64,000 bases of DNA, taken from contig CAVLGW020000028.1 in NCBI GenBank assembly GCA_963669155.1, positions 1-64,000 on the forward strand, read 5' to 3'. The notes under the pieces are model-generated. The model was not told where the DNA came from, did not search any database, and saw only the letters and a program-made list of their open reading frames with translations. Position numbers and translations under genes: made by a program. Source of the stretch: Arbacia lixula. Its lineage: Eukaryota; Echinodermata; Echinoidea; Arbacioida; Arbaciidae. Shown here in pieces: positions 33,607-64,000 of this stretch. The number at the start of each line of letters is the position of its first letter. The first letter of the stretch is position 1.

Positions 33607-36600
33607 CTCCCAGCAATCATACTATCAAAATGTAACACGACACATGGTACATAGCACGCTGTTGTATAGACCTCAATGTAAGGAAACATTTTATGTGAAA
33701 TATGAACAGCAAACGTGATAACGTTGTTGATTTGGTTATGGCAATTATGTATGAATGGTTGATACATGGGATAGGGAATAGGGTGCTCTCTGATCTCCAT
33801 CTAGGATAAGAATATGGAATACGCTATTCATGAATTACGTCGGTAGTCATTTTCTATCCGAACACATGGTTGGCCAAGCATTTCTTAGATATATATTTAT
33901 CTGCATACGTTCCTAAAAGAGAAACGCATTCATTGTTTTAATGTTGCAATTAGTACTATTCAATTGTTGTAAATAAGGCCTTGTATAGGGCCTACGTCAC
34001 AAGAAAGAAAAAAAATATAAAGTGTTATTGTTGTGAACATTCCCTAACAGTACACAATCATGCAGTGGTATGTCCTGATTAAATTTGTTTACACGAACTT
34101 GATGTTTTTACGTTATTGTTCTTCTAGAAGAAAGGCATTAAAATACGAAATCTTTATTGACGGTACATGTACTATCTTTAGAGGCAGTGGAAATTCATTG
34201 CAGTCATGTAGTCGCCAAATGATGAGTAATCCTATATTTAGTATGTTCTTGTGTATGATGTTCTGTGTTAGTTTTGCCGTCTTATGCTCCATGGATTGTA
34301 TGTTTTGAATGGAAACAATGCACGGGTCAAGTTACATACCTCGAGTGGTGCTCCCACGATGTCAAAGAGGCTGTTAACATCAATATCTGCTAAGATCTGT
34401 GACAGTTTCCGATCGTTTGCACCTCTTATTTTATTCTTCCATTTCATCAATACTTCTTGCAAGGCCATCTCGTAATTATTTTGGTGTTTTGTCAGGATAC
34501 TGATGGCTTGGTTATAGATTAACCCAATTTCCGTATGAATGCAAAGCTTCAGGTACTTTTCGTGAGGAAAGTGCTTCGCCAACTCTAATATCTTCGCTTC
34601 AAGTGCCTGACCTGCTGGAGAGAAAAAAATGTGCTTTTTAAAACTTGAAGCACCGAGACGGTACATCAAATCGAAAACCAACATTAAACATCTGGAAACA
34701 AACACGAATGATGACATGCTTTTATTTGTAATAAACTTGAAGAGTCAAAACATGGTATCCTTGGTGGATGTGTAAATTTGTTCCTATTCACTATTACGAT
34801 CAGAACGGCTCTGGCCCGTAAATCTTTACCGCCTTTATCCTTAAAGATAGGATAGCCCCTTTGGAGATACATTTTTGGGGTAATAAAAACACGGAAAATT
34901 GAAGGAGATTCTTTTTTTTTTGGTAAAGCTATGACCATAGCGGCTGTTATTTCATGTATATCATTGCTGGGATAATGCATGCCAAGTTTCATGATTTTTT
35001 CTCAGATATCGACACCGTATGTATGGCAAATCAATGAGTAACTGAATCCCTCCCCCTCCCCTTCCTCCATTTTCCTTATCCGACATCATACCTGAATGTA
35101 CTCTGTTCCGTGATGCATATGTAGTGTTCTGTGTCGTGCTGGTTTGACCTGATGTGGAAGCCGCTAAAACAGACATCAACATTTTATAATCAAAGTTACC
35201 TAGATTTTGTAAAGAATAAAGGTATTTTAACACGTATAGCCCACGTGATGTTTTATTGAGCATACATAGTCGTACTTGAATCAGGTTTCAGGTGATCACG
35301 TTAAAAGCTCTCAATCGTTTATTTTGTTAAGTTTTTGCCTCCCTTTTCGCAATTTGGCACAAGTAATACACATATATCCTTTGGAGGAGCATTTCTTTTT
35401 TTCCAAGAGAGGTCCATACATATATGTTTATAACGAAAGATTAAAAAATCAAAAGTTAGAAGAGAACAAAACAAGTAACAAGTGACGATCGCCATGACTG
35501 TGCAAGCTACCAAGTAACGAGTATGTTTGCCTTGGTATAATTATATTCCACATCAATGTGCTTTGCTGGCCGCTGGCATGTGATACAGACAACTCAAGCA
35601 TATGCTGATGTGATAATATCAGTATTCGCAGTCGTATACAGAACTGGGCGTTGGATATATCATACTGCTAATACATGGGTGTAACCGTGTAAGTAAGTTT
35701 GTTATTTTCCTTTGATAGGTATTACTAAGTGAACTTCCGATTACCAACAATAAACATGAATGAAGGTTAATATCTTACTTACTTGGTATCTTAAATTTCA
35801 TTTTGATTTCGTCACCAGATTCCTGACGAACCGTCATGACGACATCACTAGAGGTACCTCGATCCCACGTGAAGTCCTCTGGTGTGTCATTGAAGTCAAG
35901 TACGTGCTTCACAGAAACTGTCTATGGGCCAATAAAATATTAAACACAATTCATATAATATATCTTCCACTCTTACTTTTAATAAACATTTTTCGCATTT
36001 GGTTCATTTGTCAGGAACATATTGGAGATAATTGTGTTTTTTTCATGGATCTATCCCGTGAACACAAAAATAAGTATTGCAAGTGAGGGATCTAAATATA
36101 GTGCAATTGTGTTTTTTTTTACCAGTAAATGTTTAGAAAAATAATAGCAACATAAAAGCATGTGTGTGCATCTCAGCATCTCAAAGATCACCATTTAAGG
36201 TATAACATGAGCAATATCCACAATTCTTTACTTTTTCCAGCTTCAGAGGAGGTTGATCATCAGGAACTTCACAGCTAACAAGAAGGGACCCGTAGCCACT
36301 GTTCACCTTTACTGGTGATCCGTAGTGTCTTGGTTTGTAGCCCAACTGATCCTCCTTTTGCCGAATGTCCTGTAATACAAGAATACCGATGTTGGCTGAA
36401 GGACCCAACTGTTTACCAATAACTTTCATTTCAAGGCGGCTTGATTAAATGAAATTATTCTTTGTATGCAGCCAACGTTTACATGCATGACTTGTTAAAG
36501 AGATTTATATCCACAGGATCTGATCATACGCCTCCCTGGACCTACGTGATATCATGAGGGAAATATGTGAAGTGACCTTGATTCACTTAAATCTTTATCT

Positions 36601-38058
36601 GCCAGGAAAAGTCGTGGCCTGTGGGTTTTATGTGTATTTTTGTGCAAGAATGCATCAGTGGGATATACAGTGTTAAGAAGAGAATGCACCAATTGCGCAT
36701 AAAGTGTTATGAAGAGGAACATGTGGACCAATGCAGAGTTGTTCAATATAATTTCAGACTGATATCGAAGTGTGCTTTTTGTGACAAGCTTCCATTGACC
36801 TTAACATGTGTAGTGTGGATGAACTGGGACTTTTGAGTGACTTCTGTAAACTCAAATTCTAGCACAAGTATAATTGAAGAACTATTAAACGGTGAACTCT
36901 GAAAGCTCACCTCCTCCAAACCATGTGTATGTGCTTTATCGAAGAGGTGGAGTCGCAGGTACTGGGTCTCTCCGACTGCACAAACATCGCTGAATGGCAA
37001 ACACTTGATGATCTTGGAGCTACCAGACAAGGCTGACCATAACGAGACCCAAATACCACTGAAGTGATCGATGTGGATTTCAACCTTATTTCTCGTCACC
37101 TTGCAGAGAGGTACGCTCTCTGTGGTTGCTGAAAGTGGTATTCTAGTGATCACTCCTGCATTAGAGAAAACAATTTAATACATCATGCAAACGATGCTCC
37201 TGTTTTCATACACAGGGTGAATCTCTTCAAAACAGACAATTGTTGAAAAAAATTGTTAGGAATTCAACGATTGTTTTACACAAATTACAATGACACTGAC
37301 GAAGAGAAGAACATTTGCATCCGGGATTTGCATACAACCTGATAGATTGTATCAGTGAAATGGATGCATATCCTTCTGACCCCATTTGTTCTATCATGTG
37401 CTTTAAATTGCCAATCATTGTTCATTCTCTTTCTTCCCCCTTATGCCTGTGAGCAGGAGTTTTCTCAAAGAAATCTGTCACCTTAGTTCATTTCGATGCC
37501 ACATATCAGGAAATTTCTCATAATGCAGAGCGCAGACCGAGACTGTAGACATGCACTGCGCGGGGCATTATTAAATGCGTTCTCGCCATATACGGTATGG
37601 ACAATTCCTCTTCTATTATTCTCAATATATTACATAACATGATTTGCCCCCCAAAACAAGATCAACGCTGATATATATATTATATCAAGCACCACTGATT
37701 TCACTGTTTTACAATGCAGACAAGTGATAGTCTTTGCTGTGATCAATGCAATGTCAAGCAGAAAGCAGTTTACCCTCGGTTTGATCATCTGTGAATTCAC
37801 TGTAGTGCAAGACGGCTTGTACACTGGATGGCCTTCTAAAGACAGCAGCGTGAGGAAGTATGACGACCACAGGTTTGTTGAACGTATGACCGGCCGGAGT
37901 GCATTGAACCCCAAAGGTTGTTACTATCTCTCCATCTCTAATATCGAGCTTACTGGTGTCTGTCAAGAGTTTGATGCTGACTTCCACCCGGGACTCGACG
38001 GCGTTTGGAGGAATAATGACCTTTACACCGTATCTACTCAGCCGTAATTCCCCTCCTT
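33157..38058 (-). CDS. ZU5-UPA-Death domain protein with repeat tail and hydrophobic C-terminus, seven exons
   Basis: Exons on the minus strand: 38058-37774, 37155-36911, 36369-36232, 35921-35783, 35163-35092, 34611-34340 and 33606-33157. All borders are AG/GT and the phases join to one frame of 533 codons including the stop. Order: ZU5 (ELRLSRYGVKVIIPPNAV, then AGHTFNKPVVVILPHAAVF), UPA over the next two exons (VEIHIDHFSGIWVS, LRLHLFDK), a linker, a Death domain (ILELAKHFPHEKYLKLCI... to LADIDVNSLFDIV), seven copies of a 15-residue repeat (VSQDDPTAGVPGSTH type), and a final hydrophobic stretch LPITLIMLTFLVMLLSMIY. ZU5-UPA-Death is the signalling core of UNC5 and PIDD proteins and acts in cell death or NF-kB signalling. 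The first exon(s), ending in phase 1, were not found. The last exon might instead start at 33621. Neither UNC5 (no receptor ectodomain seen) nor PIDD identity can be asserted. Confidence 0.82.
34340..34611 (-). CDS. Death domain exon
   Basis: The acceptor is CTCTCCAGCAG and the donor is GTATGTAAC. It codes 90 residues with the six-helix Death-domain pattern: ALEAKILELAKHF, KYLKLCIHTEIGLIYNQAI, NNYEMALQEVLMKWKNKI and RKLSQILADIDVNSLFDIV. The W in MALQEVLMKWK is the typical conserved core tryptophan of helix 4. Confidence 0.8.
35092..35163 (-). CDS. Short linker exon, Ser/Thr-rich
   Basis: 72 bp between acceptor TCTGTTTTAG and donor GTATGATG. It codes TAASTSGQTSTTQNTTYASR and a few more residues. 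Phases (1 in, 1 out) fit both neighbours. It probably forms a flexible link between the UPA part and the Death domain. Confidence 0.65.
35783..35921 (-). CDS. Linker exon after UPA
   Basis: The acceptor is TTGGCCCATAG and the donor is GTAAGTAAG. It codes TVSVKHVLDFNDTPEDFTWD and then VVMTVRQESGDEIKMKFKIP. It is beta-rich and fits the end of a ZU5-UPA module. Phase 0 in, phase 1 out. Confidence 0.72.
36232..36369 (-). CDS. UPA domain, second exon
   Basis: The acceptor is CTTGTATTACAG and the donor is GTAAAGAA. It codes 46 residues: DIRQKEDQLGYKPRHYGSPV, then GSLLVSCEVPDDQPPLKLEK. In UPA domains a similar E..LG..... segment follows the LRVY strand. Phase 0 at both ends. Confidence 0.75.
36911..37155 (-). 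CDS. UPA domain, first exon
   Basis: The acceptor is TTCTCTAATGCAG and the donor is GTGAGCTT. It codes GVITRIPLSATTESVPLCKV, VEIHIDHFSGIWVS, KIIKCLPFSD and LRLHLFDKAHTHGLEE. The I.HFSG and LR.HL.D...GLEE elements are the usual start of UPA after ZU5. Phase 1 in, phase 0 out. Confidence 0.8.
37774..38058 (-). CDS. ZU5 domain exon
   Basis: The acceptor is ATCATTGCTGCAG and the donor is GTAAACTG. It codes about 94 residues: GGELRLSRYGVKVIIPPNAV, VEVSIKLLTD, EIVTTFGVQCTPAGHTFNKP, VVVILPHAAVF and SVQAVLHYSEFTDDQTE. These are the strands of a ZU5 domain. It requires one base from an upstream exon (phase 1), which I could not place. Confidence 0.85.
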
Positions 38059-40081
38059 CTGCAGCAATGATTTGGGCTATCTCAGGATATGGTTACAAAA
38101 GTGCATGAAATGGAGGGGGGGGGGGGGGGAGGAAAAGAGGAAGTTATTGTGAGTAGTTTTCATGTGTGTTGTTTTTCTTTCTTAAGGGACGTTCATTTCA
38201 ACATTCATCTTCAGCTTTAAAAAAAAAGAGCCCTTCATTACATCTCATTTTAGACAGCGACCATGAAATCAGGCGATCTTATAGCAATTTGTCCTCACAA
38301 TTATGACGTATTTCACTGTTTTTGAGTCTGGTGTTAGATCGTTTGCTGAAGTGAGATGATGCTAGAGTAATTAATGTGTAATATTCACATTCATAAAGAC
38401 TACCCCTAGGGATTAAGGAACACTTTTGTTATGTGTAGTGTGCTCGTCGGGGTGTATGTGTTTGAATTTAATTAAAAAAAATGTAATTTCATTTACTCAA
38501 TTATTTTGTAAAATTTGTAATTTGTAAAATACTTGTATCTGAAAGTATTGTAATCTTATATTGGTAACTGATACAATTTCATTATTTATATGGAGCTCTA
38601 TGGTAAATTCTAGCGACAATATTTCAAAGTTGTCATCCAATCATAAGAGTTTTCAAAAGTAGGCCTTTTCTCCAAAATACTGTAACTCTCTGAATTAGTA
38701 TTAGTACCCCCAGCCTCTCAGACATACATCGGACTGTAGGACCTGTGATGAACTCTTTATAATTTTTTTTTAATCTTTCTTAATCCATTTTTTTTCTAAG
38801 CAGGGTAGCCTCTTTAGTTATAAAACAGCTCAGGGAACTGACAGTTAAAAAATATATTAAAATACACTACAACAATAATAAATCTGTACAAAAACATCAA
38901 TATTTTAAACAAATTTAAAGAACAAGATATCACACAGTAAAATCAACAGCCTCATATCATTTAATGAAGATCGCAGCCTAATGATATGGCATTAAAGATA
39001 AATAGATATTGCAGAGTTAAAGGGAGAGAATTATAAAAAGAGTGGGTAATCAGGAAACCTTATTATTGTTATTGACTTACGTAATGGGGCCATTTGCAAG
39101 TAAGGAAAGATAAAGGTTTGAAGGAGGGGTGGGCTGGGCTGGGCTGGGGGAGGGGAAGGTTAGCTGGCTATGAAATGACTGAATGGAGGTCCACATATTT
39201 TCAATATTTGTATCAAAACAAAACAAAGGTCGAAGCAAGAGACCAGCCGTGATTTAAGTTTGCACTTTGTGTAAATGAAGAAAGAAAAAAAAAAGATATA
39301 GGTTTTTAGTTAGTCTTGAGTTTTAAAAAGCATGTTTACTAAATTCATATTTACCAATTTCTTAAAATGCTACTAACCTTAGGCATGATTTTACGACGTA
39401 GACTCTAACAATGTGACAAACGTATGTCTAGATCTTTTTGGGCCAGTGTAAATGCGATCCTAAACTAGCTGTTTTCATTAACTGTGTGTATGCTTAATGC
39501 ATAATTTTCCTCTGACGATGTTCATGTACACAGTGGATTTATTGATTGAGACACACAGGGATCTCTTCTATAGAAAGTACTTCCTGTCCTGTTTATTGCT
39601 TTCAAGTTTTAAATTAAACCTCTCTGTAATTGACAATGGTTTCAAAATATTTTTGGAGCGTCACTTTCTGTTCTTTCATAAGAGGGTACCTTTTCACTGG
39701 CTCTATAATAGGTTCTTCAAATTCACCTGATAGTGGATGATAGGCCTGCAGATACCAAAAAAGATTAGATCCTGGCTGGCTTAGTCGTTTACATACATCT
39801 GTAACACATTTCAACATTACATACACTATTCTTGTAGATGAAGTAACACCCATGAACCTCTTCTTTAGAAATTCACTCCAGCCCTAAGGAGCTCAATAGG
39901 CGCGCAGGCTGGGCCAGTGTTGACTCTACTCAGTATCTAAAAAGTCTAGCTGATTTCGACTAGTGTTAGATCTGACTGACGGTCGTTTTTTTTTCTAATG
40001 GTTTTATTCAAGGACAACGTGTCCAAACAATAAAACAATATTAACTACTAAAAATGTATATTATTAGTGCTAGTAAACATG
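38059..40081. other. Gap between the two minus-strand genes
   Basis: Mostly AT-rich sequence with a G run at 38114-38129 and a GGGCT repeat near 39130. It should contain the missing first exon(s) of the ZU5-Death gene, if these are not further upstream, but no ATG exon ending in phase 1 was recognised. One candidate exon at 39614-39745 is listed separately. Confidence 0.45.
39614..39745 (-). CDS. Possible small terminal exon, unassigned
   Basis: A very good acceptor (CTAATCTTTTTTGGTATCTGCAG) is followed by 43 codons, AYHPLSGEFEEPIIEPVKRY and then LMKEQKVTLQKYFETIVNYREV, and a stop. Composition looks coding and it is not repetitive. It begins in phase 0. It could be an alternative last exon of the LRR gene or belong to something else. 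No family recognised. Confidence 0.3.
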   Translation of the reverse strand, partial: AYHPLSGEFEEPIIEPVKRYPLMKEQKVTLQKYFETIVNYREV

Positions 40082-63009
<22,928 letters not shown>

Positions 63010-64000
63010 CTGTACAAAGTGATCCCAAAACGATTAGAACAGAAATACATAAGATTTAGAAACAAGAGCGCATACAGTTTAACATGATCAGTTAATGTTA
63101 TTTAAAGTTCAATTTGAGGTTAAGCCTTAAAAAAATCGAAACTAATTTGGGTTTAGAGCTAATATTTCAGTTTACCTCAACATTTGGAATTTTAAAAGCA
63201 GTATCTCACATTGTTTTAAAGTGTGTATAAGTTGCAGTATATACATTTTTGATAAAGAATCATAATACAGATACAGAACAAAATGACTGGGTCACTATAT
63301 CCTTGTTAGCAGTGTTGATACAAGTTTGCAAACACAAATTACAGCACTCACATAGAAAATAAAGTCAATATAACTTTTATAAATTAACTACTTATCACGT
63401 TTTTGAACTTGTTATATGCAGACGTATTCTTCTAAAGGTCCATCATGTTCAGGGCTCACCTCTCGATCTGTACACAGTGATCAAAGAGCGCACACAGATT
63501 GATATGGTCATTAAATGATGTTTATTGCCCATGTAAAAGTTCCGCCTCGAAAAACTCTAAACTAATCATTGGACTAAAGATAGCTAGTCCACAACTGGAA
63601 CTGCCTTTAAAACGAAGGTATCAGTAAGTAGACCTACTAAATGTGTTTTGCTCTCAATAGAAAAGTCAGAATATAGATTTAAGATTGTTAGTGCTGCGCA
63701 ATCAGAGCTGCCTCAAGTTTCACGCATTCTGCGTGAGACTCACGCATTCACTGGGATCCGTCACTGGGTTCCGTCACGCATGACATTCATTCTCTCATGC
63801 ATCGGCACCCGACAGGAACAAAAAAAGTAGCATTATTTGCTATATATTTGCTATATAGGACATAGGGCACGCACTGGCCTAGGCCGCCTCTGCACGAGCC
63901 GCACGAGCCATCTTCCAAAATAATTAAATAAAAATGTCGCTTTTAAAGTGTGCACCAAATTGCACCATTAACAGCTAAAAGAAAAGCGAGCTCCTAGCTA
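63010..64000. other. Intron and upstream part of the LRR gene, with one exon remnant
   Basis: At 63418-63467 only the start of an LRR exon is left (ATCGAGAGG then TGA on the minus strand), so it is a pseudo-exon. Near 63721-63780 is a short hairpin CACGCATTCTGCGTG with a repeated ACTGGG.TCCGTCAC. No other coding sequence was recognised up to the edge; further exons should lie to the right. Confidence 0.6.

Noticed and set aside
33228-33800. 190-codon frame with LLGYQDPLMSAKMT repeats, and its counterpart at 40138-40731
   Set aside because: These are alternative frames of the 45-bp tail minisatellite. The VSQDDPTAG frame is the one in phase with the upstream exons and has the acidic, non-repetitive starts.

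Overview
The window is eukaryotic, intron-rich animal DNA, most likely from an invertebrate deuterostome. A lancelet (Branchiostoma) is my best guess. Reasons: short exons with GT..AG borders and matching phases, introns full of minisatellites, many palindromic MITE-like repeats, and immune-type genes of LRR and ZU5-UPA-Death architecture. This is inference from content; no taxon-specific marker was read.

Layout. (1) 0.7-16.3 kb, plus strand: the last five exons of a GDP-fucose protein O-fucosyltransferase 1 (POFUT1) gene, 921 nt with continuous phase. Its last intron holds a 7-kb array of 59/60-bp repeats with higher-order structure. Just beyond the stop codon, a 75-bp tandem array has been amplified out of the terminal coding exon itself. 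(2) 16.3-24.3 kb: no convincing complete gene, with microsatellites, diverged repeats and a hairpin MITE. (3) 24.3-31.9 kb: a nest of transposons. A 5.8-kb foldback-type element (ends TGTTACACCC/GGGTGTAACA, 5-bp target duplication GTTCT) sits inside a decayed Tc1-like element that itself carries an inverted duplication of its 3' half. (4) 33.2-38.1 kb, minus strand: seven phase-consistent exons coding ZU5, UPA and a Death domain, then a 15-residue repeat tail and a hydrophobic C-terminus. (5) 40.1-63.0 kb, minus strand: a leucine-rich-repeat gene built of tandemly duplicated symmetric LRR exons. Its last two exons are phase-compatible with it and end in the same 15-residue repeat tail as its neighbour. 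A frameshifted Tc1 transposon (41.7-43.4 kb) lies in one of its introns, and a Ty3/gypsy retrotransposon with identical LTRs and an intact 1419-codon ORF (52.3-60.0 kb) is inserted in one of its LRR exons.

How the genes relate. POFUT1 fucosylates EGF repeats in the ER and is unrelated to the right half. In the right half, an LRR protein and a ZU5-UPA-Death protein lie in the same orientation and share a paralogous terminal exon, including the intron before it. That suggests a locally duplicated tail module and perhaps a sensor/adaptor pair in innate immunity or cell death. The pairing is a hypothesis; the shared exon is visible in the sequence.
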